Assembly (NCBI GenBank): GCA_036768485.1
Contig: JAVLUZ010000143.1
Span: 4,454,346 to 4,518,345, forward strand
Source: Mermis nigrescens
Taxonomy: Eukaryota > Nematoda > Enoplea > Mermithida > Mermithidae
Direction of reading: 5' to 3'
Length of the DNA stretch: 64,000 nt
A model generated the notes under the pieces. It worked only from the letters and a program-made list of their open reading frames with translations. It made no database searches and had not been told where the DNA came from. Each line of letters starts with the position of its first letter. Position 1 is the stretch's first letter. Below are positions 33,172 through 45,400 of this stretch, in pieces. Position numbers and translations under genes: made by a program.

Positions 33172-34400
33172 TATGTCACAATTTTCTGTAGCTCTTTCTG
33201 CGCAGTATGTTTCATGTTGTTTTTCTGTGCAATCGACACAGTTGGATTCAAATGAGGTTAAGCACAGAAATCTTTTGTGAAACCATTCATATAACTTATT
33301 TTTTGAATATGATTGAAATCAATTTAAATTTTTTTGAAAATTTAAAACGAATTTTTTCTTCAATGATTACAGCTTGCTACGAGAACCCCTCAAAAACACC
33401 ATTTTTATGTCCATCTGCTAGTGGTTTACTCCGAAGTGTAAGTCCCTCCAAATTCAGGAAGACAGCTACAACAACATGCCTGTGAAACAGACTATATGGT
33501 AGTGTACACATGGCTAGCTAAAATCAACGAGTTGGTGCCGGCGACACGGCTACCTATGCTACCTATAGGTTGTATGTACATATATCTTATCTGTTTCATT
33601 TAACCTTGAGGGTTTTTCTTGAATTTACTCCGCAAGGCTACAAAAGTGGTCTACAATGCTGGTATAGTCATGTGACTTTACAATGACAAATGTCTCCCCA
33701 TAAATCAATATAATATAGAATATCACGACTATCGTGCTAGTTTAAACCATTTTTTGTAGGCAATTTAACTTTTTCAAAAACGGTAAAGCTAAATGAAACG
33801 GATTATAGGTACCTACAGGTACCTACCTATGTAATTAAGTACCTATATGTACATAGACATGCATAAATAAATACCTACCTACCTACCTACCTAATGTACA
33901 TATGCATGTATGAGTTCACGTTTAATCCGTTTTTCATAGCGCATTGAATTCGCTCGGCAAACAGATTTTCTTATTACTGTAGCATTCGATTTCTTCATTG
34001 CTCTCATCGCCAAACTATTCAAAATTTGTTCGTACTACGCCGAGCAAAGGAAATCTTAGTGCTACAGTAATAAGTAAATCAGTTTTCCCAAATTGAAAAA
34101 TATTATTGACAATGATCATAACAAACATTACGCGACAATTAGAAAATAATGAAATGCAATCAAAATTGTAACAGAGCGATAGGAATACATAAACAATTCA
34201 AGGTAACAACAATCAATGATTAGCAGACGAATAGATAATAATGTACAACACTAATAAAAACCGTAACAGAGCGATTGAATATATAATCGAAATGGAAAAT
34301 TAGTCAACAGAAACAGCAAGTAAATATGTTCGTACAATTAAGATAATTATACGATTTACTGTATGGAGTGCACTGCCGATATGAATTCGCAAATCAGATC
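33172..34400. other. Unassigned DNA with a (CCTA)n stretch
   Basis: At 33800-33900 there are repeated GGTACCTAC and a short (CTAC)n tract. The rest shows no coding or element signal. Confidence 0.45.
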
Positions 34401-34407
34401 TATTTAG

Positions 34408-34699
34408 AAAAAATTCCGACTTGATTGTAAAAAGTGTTGTTTTGCTAATAGATCAGCTAGAATTTGGAACGATCTTCCGCAATATATTCGAAGTTCTCCA
34501 AATGTTGAGACATTTAAGAGAAAATTTGAAAAAGGTTGATTTCGGGAATTTTTTGATGGGGCACACGTGAGCGCGTAATATATCTTGCCTGTGTTTCCAG
34601 GACATTTTCGCATTTTACTCTATGCTATTTTATTTTTCCTTGCGACTTTGTTTTACCCTTGTGTTTTTTTTCCGAATAAAGTATTAGTATTAGTAGTAT
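34408..34699 (+). pseudogene. 3' end of a second CR1-like LINE
   Basis: Plus strand 34408-34539 encodes FRLDCKKCCFANRSARIWN then DLPQYIRSSPNVETFKRKF and a stop. This is the typical C-terminal end of LINE ORF2. It is followed by a 3' UTR with AATAAA at 34675 and a TATTAG-repeat tail to 34699. Truncated at the 5' side. Its tail recurs at 37531-37715 in the duplicate unit. Confidence 0.8.
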
Positions 34700-35334
34700 A
34701 ACAAATGTAAAATTGAATCAATGCGCCGCCGGAAAATTTCGGAATTTCGGCTCTCTGAAACGCATTCTCGCGCTGAAGATGAGGATTTTCATATCTGTGT
34801 TATATTCTAGCTTACAAGTTGCCGATAAACGTGCTGTGATCGGCATGGCACATGGCGTTAACAACATCAATAACAAATGTAAAATTAAATCAATTCGGCG
34901 CGGAGCGCCGAAAAATTTCGAAATTTTGGCTCTCATAGCATAAATGACACGAAAAATTATTTTTGAGGCGAAAAAACTGGAACTATGGATTTTATGTTCC
35001 ATAGCTAAATCACGAAAAACGCGAAGTCAGCGGTAAATTTTGAAATATTTCGGGGAACAGCGGGCAGTTTTTCAGTCGAACATGTTTTTCCGCGCCTCAT
35101 TTAAACGATGTCAGCACGTTTTGTAAAAAAATCCTGCGTTTCTAACCCTACTTTTTTCGGATTTCTGACGGGACCCATATTCTGTATTTACTCCAAAAAT
35201 GCTTTGTAATGCGCGCGAAGCGCTAATTTTTCACTTTCCTGCGATAAAAACGGTAGAAACTGTCAAAAGATAGAAGAAATCTGCGCGAAGCGCTGAGTTT
35301 TTCAATTTAACGCCACAGAACAGTATCATGCAAC

Positions 35335-35560
35335 CATACATGTGACGGTTTGAAATTTTGGGTGGGGGGGGGGGGTCCTGGCCAATTTTAGGGGGATTGA
35401 AGTGAATGACCACCACTTTTTGGCCAAAAACGCCTAAAAACGGCCAAAAAATTCGATTTTTTTCATAAATCCAGGGAAGGGTCAAAAATTTTCTAGCTTT
35501 GGGGGGATAGGGGACGACCGACTTGGGGTGTATCCCCTCCATCCACCCTCTACACTTATG
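35335..35560 (+). mobile_element. Family C copy in duplicate unit 1 (C10)
   Basis: It starts CATACATGTGACGG and ends CTACACTTATG. The left flank is CATGCAAC and the right flank is CAGCGCAAC, the indel-bearing counterpart of the exact duplication in C11. Confidence 0.85.
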
Positions 35561-36338
35561 CAGCGCAACCGATATTGCCCAGTTCTTCTGATGGCGTCGA
35601 AGTCTTCTGTGGGGGGAGGAATTCGGCCCCAACTAGGTACGCCAGTGGAATATTTCGCCGCGTGAGTAGACAGGCCCGAGCTGGCGTTACCACCCGCTTG
35701 GCGCTTTTCCGACTCGGCAAAGATCTAAGTCTATTTTTTTATCGCTTGTTTTTTAATGGGCGTGCGTTAGGGTTTTTGCTGCTGTCGTTGTTTGAAAATT
35801 TTTTGGTACTTACCTACCCAAGTAGTAACAATTTTTGCTGAGATAATTCTGTAAATTGGTGTTGTCGCATTGCCTTGCGTGGTTCCTGTGCCCGTATCCA
35901 GGATTTTGTTGTTTTTGGGCTGGTTGGGGGGAGGTACGACCGAAAATTTTTAGAAACCAAAGTGGTGGAGGAAAGGATGAAATAAAAAAAGACGTTTTAC
36001 GACCAATTCGCAAGAGCTGCACAATTTGGGAGATTTTGCTACCCATGACCACCTTAAATTCTAATTTTTTTTTAAATGAGCTCTACTTTTTATTCTAAAA
36101 TCTGGTCTATGTAATTTTCAAACTTCATCACTAAAATTCTTGATCATCGCGAAAAGTGTTCTATCGTCCTCGCTTCTTGCACGGATACACCTGATATCAA
36201 CAGGATAGAACGGGTGGCAGGTGTTTGATTTTACTGATTGGTTTTTTTGGATTAAACACACTTTCTTGCGATTGAAGGCTAGAAGCTTTACTTTGAATTT
36301 ATAGAGACTCGAACTCCGTAGAATCCACTTTGATATAA

Positions 36339-36550
36339 TTGTTACGTATAATATTACTCATAATAACCTCTTATCTTCGCAAGATTTTTATCAGTCTTAT
36401 GGTGGTTCGGCGTATATACTATGGAATGCGATCTGCAAATGTAGGATCTATTCAGACAAATTTCGTCTTGATTTGTAAAAAGTATGGTTCTGCTACTAGA
36501 TCAGCTAGAATTAGAGAACAATCGTCCACAATATATTCGAACTTTTCCAA
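36339..36550 (+). pseudogene. LINE ORF2 C-terminal fragment, unit 1
   Basis: Plus strand DNA corresponds to the cleaner copy at 39330-39537 but contains several extra bases that break the frame. It is cut off by the G-rich repeat starting at CAGGCCTACATTCAGGGGG. Confidence 0.7.
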
Positions 36551-37430
36551 ATGTTGCGACCAGGCCTACATTCAGGGGGAGGCCCCGTCCGGGATAGAAA
36601 AATAATTTCGAAACAGACGAAAAGATTACAAAATTCTCGATGTTGGCCTAAAACGCCACGCGGCAAACAGGTTTTAGTGTACTTTTGAGCTAGTAACCTG
36701 GCAAAATTTTCTGGCGCGCCGGATTTATTGCTTATCTTCTTGTCTTCTAGCCCGCCCAAATCAGTAGAACATGTCGTGAATTTTTTCTCCTGCGCGCTCG
36801 AATCATCCATTTTCTGTATTCTTTTAGTAACTCACAAAGATTAAATTAACGAAGATCAGAAGCTAGGGAATTTATTCGTCGATTGAATTTATCGAGAAAT
36901 CAGTTGTTTAGACTATTTCAACGGGATAGATTGGTGGTATTACTTTGAGGATGAAAAAAAATTGTAAAAATTTTCGAAATTTCTTCTTGAAATTTTTTTA
37001 CTATCGTATATAATTTACCGAGATGTTGCTCCAAAATGCCTTTATTTTTGCTCCGTCTCCTAATGATTCTCGAGATGATTCTGACCTCAGAAATGTTCGG
37101 TTCCCCACCGAAAATTAAACGGGACTCTCTGATGGGGCACGACTTGAGCTCAATTCGTGAGAGCGTGCGTTCCACTTATTCCGCGCTTTTCATATGTTTA
37201 TACATACTATGACATCTTTCTTTTTGCAACATTGCGGATGTCGTTCTTATCTGAATTAAGTATCCTTATTTATAATCATCTCATTCTTCTGTGTAAAACC
37301 TGCAACGAAAACAGATGGCATAGATGGAAAAATATGCTTTAGATTGTATAGATATTGAAAATTGATAGTTTAATAATTATTAAAAATATGAATTTGAGCA
37401 CATGTAACTGCACCCGGTGTCATGGCGATT

Positions 37431-37530
37431 NNNNNNNNNNNNNNNNNNNNNNNNNNNNNNNNNNNNNNNNNNNNNNNNNNNNNNNNNNNNNNNNNNNNNN
37501 NNNNNNNNNNNNNNNNNNNNNNNNNNNNNN
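37431..37530. other. Assembly gap (100 N)
   Basis: Exactly 100 N lie between the two near-duplicate units. A round number usually marks a gap of unknown length. Confidence 0.98.
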
Positions 37531-38371
37531 GAGAAATTTGAAAAAGGTTGATTTCTGGGTAATTTTTTTGATGGGGCGCTACGTGAGCGCGATATAATCT
37601 TGCCTGTAGTTTCCAGGACATTTTCGCATTTTACTCTATGCCATTTTATTTTCCTTTTGCGACTTTGTTTTACCCTTGTGTTTTTTTCCGAATAAAGTAT
37701 TAGTATTAGTAGCATAACAAATGTAAAATTGAATCAATGCGCCGCCGGAAAATTTCGAAATTTTGGCTCTCTGAAACGTATTTTCGCATTCCAAAATTCT
37801 CCAAATCCGCGCTATAAGATGAGGATTTTCAATCTAAGTTATATTCTAGAACAAGTTGTCGATAAAAGTGCTGTGATCGGCATGGCACGGCGTTAACAAC
37901 ATCAATAACAAATGTAAAATTAAATCAATTCGGCGCGAAGCGCCGGAAAATTTTGAAATTTTGGCTCTCTCATAGCATAAATGGCACGAAAAATTATTTT
38001 TGAGGCCAAAAAACTATGAAACCATGAATTTTATGTTCCATAGCTAAATCACGAAAAACGCGAAGTCAGCGGTAAATGTTGAAATGTTTCGGGAAACAGT
38101 GGGCAGTTTTTCAGTCGAACATGTTTTCCGCGCCTCATTTAAACGATGTCAGCACGTTTTGTAAAAAAAATCCTAGTTTTCTAAACGTATTTTTTCGGAT
38201 TTCTGACGGAACCCATATTCTGTATTTGCTCCAAAAATGCTTATAATGCGCGCGAAGCGCTAATTTTTTTACTTTCCTGCAATAAAACGATAGAAACTGC
38301 CAAAAGATAGAAGAAATCTGCGCGAAGCGCTGAATTCTTCGATTTAACGCCACAGAACAGTATCATGCAAC

Positions 38372-38598
38372 CATACATGTAACGGTTTGAAATTTTGGGT
38401 GGGGGGTCCTGGCCAATTTTAGGGGGGGGTTGAAGGTGAATGACCACCACTTTTTGGCCAAAAACGCCTAAAAACGGCCAAAAAATTCGATTTTTTCCAT
38501 AAATCCGGGGAAGGGTCAAAAATTTTCTAGCTTTGGGAGATAGGGGACGACCGACTTGGGGTGGGGGTATCCCCTCCATCCACCCTCTTACACTTATG
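38372..38598 (+). mobile_element. Family C copy in duplicate unit 2 (C11)
   Basis: This 227-bp element starts CATACATGTAACGG and ends CTTACACTTATG. It is flanked by the exact 8-bp duplication CATGCAAC (38364-38371 and 38599-38606). Confidence 0.92.
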
Positions 38599-39329
38599 CA
38601 TGCAACCATATTGCTCAGTTCTTGAACATGTCGAAGTCTTCTCTGGGGGAGAATTCAACCTCACTGGCTACGCCAGTGGAATAATTGCTGCGTATAGACA
38701 GGCCCTAGCTTGTGTTACCAACCCGCTTAGTTTTTCCGACTCGACAAAGATGAAGCTATTTTTATCGCTTGTTTTTTTAGTGGGCGTGCGATTAGGGTTT
38801 TTGTTGCTGCATTGTTTGAGAAAATTTTGGTTCTTACCTACCCAAGTATAAGAATTTTTGCTGAGATAATCTGTAAACTGGTGTTGTCACATCGCCTTGC
38901 GTGGTTCCAGGCCCGTATCCAGGATTTTGTTTTTGGGCTGGTTGGGGAGGTACGACCGAAAATTTTTAGAAACCAAAGTGGAGCAAAGGATGAAATAAAA
39001 AAGACGTTTTACGACCAATAGAGCTGCACAATTTGCAAATTTTGCTACCCAGACCACCTTGAATTCGAAATTTTTAATGAGCCTAATTTTGATTCTAAAA
39101 CCAGTCAAAAATTAGTCAAACTTCATCACTAAAATTCTTTATCATCGCCAAAAAGTGTCTATCGTCCTCGCTTCTTGCACGGATACCTGATATCAACAGG
39201 ATAGAACGGGTACAGCGTTGATTTACTGATTGGTTATTTGGATTAAATACACTTTCTTATGATGGAAGGCTAGAAGCATTGAATTTATAGAGACTCTGAA
39301 CTCCTGTAGAATCTATTTTGATATAATTG

Positions 39330-39537
39330 TTACGTATAATATTACTCATAATAATCTCTTATCTTCGCAAGATTTTTATCAGTCTTATGGTCATTCGCGT
39401 ATAACTAGGAATGCATTTGCAAATGAGATCTATTCAGACAAATTTCGACTTGATTGTAAAAAGTATGGTTCTGCTACTAGATCAGCTAGAATTAGGAACA
39501 ATCTTCCACAATATATTCGAACTTTTCCAAATGTTGA
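39330..39537 (+). pseudogene. LINE ORF2 C-terminal fragment, unit 2
   Basis: It encodes YGHSRITRNAFANEIYSDKF then RLDCKKYGSATRSARIRNNL and PQYIRTFPNVET, the ORF2 C-terminal domain. It is then cut by the G-rich repeat at 39541. It is related to but distinct from the 34408 fragment. Confidence 0.78.
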
Positions 39538-40610
39538 GACCAGGCCTACATTCAGGGGGCGGGCCCCGTCCGGGATAGATAAAATAATTTCTGAAACAAG
39601 ACGAAAAATTAAAAATTCCCGAAGTTGGCCTAAAACACCACGAAAACAGGTTTTTAGTGTACTTTTGAGCTAGTAAACTCAAAATTTTCTGGCGCGCCGG
39701 ATTTATTGTTTATCCTTTTGTCTTCTAGCCCGCCCAAATCAGTAGAACATGTCGAATTTTTTCTCGGCGCCGAATCATCCATTTTCTGTATTTTTTTATA
39801 AATCACAAAGATTAAATACGAAGACAGAAGCTAGGAAATTATTCGTCGATTGAATATTGAGAAATCAGTTGTTTAGATTATTTAAACGATAGATTTGTGT
39901 AATACGAGTATGAAAAAAGTAAAAATTTTCGAAATTTCTTCTTGAAATTTTTTTACTATCGTATAGAATTTGTCGAGATATGCTCAAAAATGCCTTTATT
40001 TTTGCCCGTCTCCTAACGATTCTCGAGATATCTGACCTCAAAATGTTCGGTCTCCCCACCGAAATAAAACGGGACTCTCTGATGGGGCACACTTGAGCTC
40101 AATTCGTTATATCGTGTGCGTTCAATTTATTCCGCGCTTTTTATATGTTTATACATACTATGATATCTTTCTTTGCAACATTATACGTTGTTCTTATCTG
40201 AATTAAGTATCCTTATTATAATCATCTCATTTTCTGTGTAAAACCTGCAACAAAACAGATGGCATAGATGCAAAAATATGCTTTAGATTGTATAGAGATT
40301 GAAAATCGATAGCTTAATAATTATTAAAAATTATGAAATTTGGCGCTTGATAGGCTTACTGTAAGTAGGTATCCAATACGCACCAAAAACTGAAAAATCT
40401 ATCAACATCGCAAAAACCCGTCAAAAGTCTGCGAAAAAATCCACAAAAGCTCATCAAAAAACCCACGAAAAAAAGTCAAAATTCAAAATGTTCAGATATA
40501 AATTTTTGCTGACATTGGAAATACATAGCAGAGCAATCGGTGATGTTTTTGAATTTTAATTTGATTATTGGGAAATATAAAGGCATGCAGAACTATTAGT
40601 GGTAGTCATA

Positions 40611-40955
40611 CAGTGCCCGCCATGAAAGTTGACGCATTATCATTGTCAGATTAATTATACTCGTAGATGATGCGTCGTGAGCGCCGCGTTTTGTCCATTA
40701 TTCTCTATCAACTTGTTTCTATATTACAGTATATTATCCAGTATCATGCCGCTAATGCGGCGACGCATTTAGCTATAAATAGCGTATGCGCCAAAAATTT
40801 GAGACTTTTGAGCCAAAAACGTGCTAAAAACGCTTAAAAGGCACACTTTTTACAACTTTTACCAACTTTTACAGAAAATCGATAAATCTGGGGGTCGCCG
40901 CAGCCATTTCGCGAGGGTTCAAACTCCTCAAACTCCCCCTAACAATACGTCTGGT
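40611..40955 (+). mobile_element. Chimeric fragment: half foldback element joined to half family E
   Basis: From 40611 (CAGTGCCCGCCATGAAAG after TA) to about 40790 it matches one arm of the 52115-52641 foldback element. From about 40786 it continues as the right half of family E (AAATTTGAGACTTTTGAGCC, CGATAAATCTGGGGG). One arm of the foldback and the left half of E are missing. Confidence 0.65.
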
Positions 40956-41234
40956 GGTAATCCTTTTGCAGACAACGTTAATTAAAGCAATGAGTTCAGC
41001 GCGATGTTCTAAAAATGTATACATTCATGCAGTTTAGCAGGTAGGTACGGAAATTTTGGAGAATTTTGTAACTGAAATTTTCCCTAAATTTAGTGCAATA
41101 TGGTCGATTCCTGAGCAATTTACTTATCTCACTTTGGTCGCCCGAAAAATTCTGTGTTTAAAAATTGACTCCCCTCAAAGTCTTGGCGCATCCAAGAAAT
41201 ATTGTTCTATATTGGTAACTACACTGCATGTATA

Positions 41235-41335
41235 GTTTTTACACGGCAAAGATTTTTCCGATATACGAGTACAAAGACTTTGGGGTACCGTCTTTGTTTT
41301 TATTCAAATATTTTTGCAGACAAAAACAGTATATA
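41235..41335 (-). mobile_element. Family H fragment
   Basis: GGCAAAGATTTTTCC, ACAAAGACTTTGGGG and ACCGTCTTTGT match the right end of H in reverse. Truncated. Confidence 0.55.
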
Positions 41336-41417
41336 CTATGTTGAAAATTTAAAAAAAAATTGAATCGGTAGTTGTCTATTCTGTATGCCTTTTTAATGGC
41401 GTAAATTGAGTTTAAAG

Positions 41418-41834
41418 CATAGGTGCATAAGGTCAGGGTCGGCAGGGGGGCTGAAATCCAAAAAATCAAAAACAGTAAATTTAACGTTCACGATTTTTTG
41501 CTGTTTTAACGATCAAAATGGTCAGATTAGTATATGAAACGCTGTTCTAAGGTAATATCGCATTTTAAAAGCATATTTAGTCCATTTTGACTGCATTATA
41601 TCACGTTTATTATTAATAAAATGCAAAAATTTATTTATTTTGGGCGCTTTTTGATTAGAAAGCACTTAAAACTACTAATCTGACGCGAAGCAACAAAAAA
41701 TTTTCGACGTTTTTACTCCTTTTGACCTCAAACGTGACGCGAAAAACGTTCCATCAGCTCAAAATCGCCGGCCGTACCTGTCCGGCTGGCCCTTCAGGGG
41801 GCAATACCTTCCTCACCCCCTATGTGCATGTATA
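41418..41834 (+). mobile_element. Family F MITE copy (F3)
   Basis: This 417-bp element starts CATAGGTGCATAAGG and ends CCTATGTGCATGTATA. It is flanked by GTTTAAAG (41410-41417) and GTTCAAAG (41835-41842), 7 of 8 identical. It ends about 370 bases upstream of the TADA3 start codon. Confidence 0.88.
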
Positions 41835-42202
41835 GTTCAAAGGCCATCTGTCCGCCATATTTAAAAGTTTAGAATTTTTCATCGTCAAAGATCTACAAAT
41901 TGGCTAAACCAATTTTTAAAGGTTGAAAAACCCCAATTCTAACACAGAGACGCGTTTTCCTTATCGCTATTGCTGTCATCGTCATTTATGTACCTACGTC
42001 GTTTTGTATTAATAAATTGTTAACAAATCATCGTTTTTTCTAAGTTCCGGCGACTTTAACTTTTTCACCTGTTTATTCTCTGAAGGAATTAATGCTTCGA
42101 TTGATCCTAATTTTTCATTCATCCTCCATCTCCAATCTATAATTTTAATAATTAGATAAGCTTTTATGCATCGGTTCCTACTGAATAAATACATCTTCTA
42201 GA

Positions 42203-42407
42203 ATGAAGAGTAAGCAGAGTGCTCAAAAGTATAAAACGAGCTCAAATGGCAAGAAATTAAGACTCGGTACTTCTTATGCATCTAGTGCGACTGTTAGCGA
42301 TACGCATGCTGCTGAATGCGACGATTCAGAAGCAAAATCTTCTCAGACTCTGAATCCAGAACTCAGCTCGTTCGACTTATCTACAAAATGTCCAACTTTG
42401 CATGCCT
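42203..42407 (+). CDS. TADA3: TADA3 exon 1
   Basis: Sixty-eight codons plus one base start MKSKQSAQKYKTS, with a Ser/Lys-rich N-terminus, and end LSSFDLSTKCPTLHA. The donor is GTAAGAG at 42408. Only the last part is conserved. The start codon is the first ATG of the open stretch. Confidence 0.78.
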
Positions 42408-45400
42408 GTAAGAGTTCGCTTTATTTCTTGGCTACAAATTTTCGTTTTTCTGTTGGCTTACTCTTATTTTATCATTCTTACGTTTGTTCTGATAATCAGG
42501 CACGTAGTTGGCCGTCCTATTTTGGGGGGACCAACACCAATATCGGGGGGACTAAGCTCAAAAAGGCCAAAAATAGCACACAGTAGTCCTATTTTTTCCG
42601 ATTTTTCTGAATTTTGGGGGTCCGAACCCCCCCCCCCATTCCCCCCAGAGATATGTGCCTGCTGATAATAGAAGCTGATTGAGATATTTACAAAAAGCTT
42701 ACGAGATGATTGTAATTACTCTTTATGAGTTCGATTAGGGATTTTGCTCGTCAATCAGTTAGTTTGAGTGGCAGGCAAAATAAATGGCCTAATATATAGG
42801 CGGGTAGTTTTATCGCCTGTAGAAATGAAATTTACAAAGTGATAATTGAATCTGACAAAAAAAATCGAAATGAGAGAAAAGACTAATAGGGTGAATTCAG
42901 TCTAAAAATCATTAATATAAGATTTTTGATAGGAGATAGTCCTGTCTTTTGACATATTTTATCAAACGGCCCGTATTTTGAGGTTTTGGAATGAGTGGTA
43001 AAGGGTAGCTTGTACAAATTACAGGTACTTTTGGTTTGTTTTCTATTTCATTCTCTCAATGTATATATACGTGTAGAAAAATAAGTTTGTTTTTAATAAG
43101 TTTGTAAATTATTATTTGAATATTATCACGAGATAAAATTTGATTTTCTCATTTAGATTTTGTCAATTAATAGCACAGCAAATGCAGTTACAAAAAGATT
43201 TGTTTAACAAGCTTAAAGTGATAATATTGCGCATATCTTACGTTTGAGCTTCCTTGTATTTTTATTGTATTATTTTTTTAGAATAATATTTATCATAATA
43301 TTTCGTTCATTTTTTATTATTAAAGTTTTGCATTAATCCTGAAACTGTCAAATATGCGCAATGTCTCGTAAAATGTGCTGCAGTTACAATACACTATACA
43401 TACTCAGCTCACGTTTTTGAAAATAGTTTGTTTCTTCTATGATCATACCCATGCAGAGATGTTCAGCGTTAGAATTCTGGGGATGAGGGATTTAAATTTT
43501 TAAAGTGCATTTTTGGGCTCAAAAATGGTGGATATGCGTCATGAATATAAATTTTCGGCGTTTCTGATGGTGCTCTATCTTCATAGGATGTAAAAACAAA
43601 GAATAATTTCGAAAAATATGAAGAAAATTCGATTAAATTCAACAGAATATAGGCAATAAATGAGTATAGGACGCGCTGCGCCGGAAATCTGACTCATTGG
43701 AGCAAACGGAAGAACGCTTAAAACAACCTTTTCTATGAATTTTTCGGAAAATCGCGAATTCTATGGGATTGAGAAAATTTCTTGGAGGGGCTTAATTCGA
43801 CTCCCTAACCCCCAACATCGTGTATGCTACACGGGCAGCAAACGAATGCTGGGGTCGAGTGGCAAACAAATGTCAAAAATCATGAAAGAACGCGAAATAC
43901 TGTATTCTAGGGATCTGCTGTGGGTGTTTTGATTCGGGAAGCAGTGTTTTTTTGTACAACGTCCGTTAATACATGTACAAAGATCGTCCCTAAAAGTCCT
44001 TTGTACATTTTGTATACACAACTTTTTGGGTACTATAATATGGTAAAGTAGCGACTTTAGTGTGGTAAAAACAGACTTGTTCGACCTTTGGTAGTGTATT
44101 TTAGCCAATTTCTGGGTTTCTGAGGGCAACAATCATTAAGAATCGTCTTAAAACGGCGCGGAGCGCCGAAAAATCGATATTTTTCATTTCGAAATGCAAT
44201 TTTTATTATTATAAAGATGTATATGACACATAATTATTCGTTTCGGCGCGAAGCGCCGGAAATTTTCACGACTTTAAGACCTTTTTTGCAGTTTTTGTCT
44301 TCCCGAGAAATCTTTGTACATGTACAAAGACGGTCCCGAAAAGTCTTTGTACATTGGGAAAAATATTTGCCGAATACCAGAAAAACCGTGTCGGTGAGTC
44401 TAAAATTTTCCAACCATTCGTGTAACGGCTAAAAAGTTTTAGCGTGGGAGGAGGAGGGGCAAATGACTTTCAATTTTTGGCGGAAAATAGCAAAAAAGAC
44501 TCGAAAAAGCAAGTTTTTCATGTAAATCGAGGGTCGGTCAAAAATTTTCTGGCGTTGAAGGAATGGAGGACAACCAAGTTTGGGTGGGGAATCCTCATCC
44601 CCCTGTTACACGTCTGCTTCCGACCCCATTGCCCATGAGTAATCGTAATGTATGGCAAAAATTTTCTCCACGCACAAAATTTTTTCCCATCCGAATCATA
44701 AATTTTCCCTTAATTTTTTCGTTCAGCCCGTTTAGTGAATGAGGAGAAATAGAGCTTCGTTCATGCTTAAAACACAGGGACAAGACTATGAGCTCAATTT
44801 ACGCCTTACAATGGCCATCTTAATTTCCGATATTCGTGAATGGTTTTTTGACCTTGATTTTTGGACAAAAATTTACTTTATTTTGCCCATTTTATGTTCG
44901 ACTGAAAATAGATATTCTTCGAAAAATGGCCGACTTTACATGGTCCTCTGGCGGTATTTTGGGTTGAAACCACTCAGAAAGGTTTTCACGCTTCTCCCCA
45001 GAAATTATTTCGCGCCAGAATTCGCGATTTTCTAAAAGCAAATCGTAGAACAGGTGCCTTTTAAGCGTTTACAGCTATCTATAGACTGTTTCATTTATCC
45101 GAGAGCTTTTTCAGTAAATGTTTTCGGAGGCTACAGTAACCCCTTCTTTCTTATTTACTGTAGTTCGCTAGATCTCACTGTAGTTACGTAGCAGAGAAGG
45201 GTTTTTCAATAACATTTATGCGGCATAATTTATTCTTGTCTTCCAGCAAATTAATCAACTTACAGATATAAATCGCGCATTCAGCTTATCCTTAGTTGAC
45301 ACTTTAGACACAATAGACTAAAATGTTAAGAAACGCCGCGAACTCCCTCATAGCTCAGTGGTAAAACGTCTGCTTGTCGTGTCGAAGCAACTGGGTTCGA

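Larger units (their letters stand above)
34516..37383. repeat. Near-duplicate segment, unit 1
   Basis: It aligns in the same order to 37531-40338 throughout, with frequent one-to-three base indels. It holds the LINE 3' tail, hairpin repeats (34890, 35212, 35282), a family C copy, a LINE ORF2 fragment, a G-rich repeat and AT-rich DNA. It ends shortly before the N gap. Confidence 0.92.
37531..40338. repeat. Near-duplicate segment, unit 2
   Basis: This is the second copy of 34516-37383, beginning immediately after the gap. The same elements appear in the same order and orientation. Confidence 0.92.

Noticed and set aside
35575..35841. 88-codon frame with a hydrophobic tail as a membrane protein
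   Set aside because: The counterpart in the duplicate unit at 38561-38851 has frame-breaking indels, and the sequence is shared with dispersed repeats.
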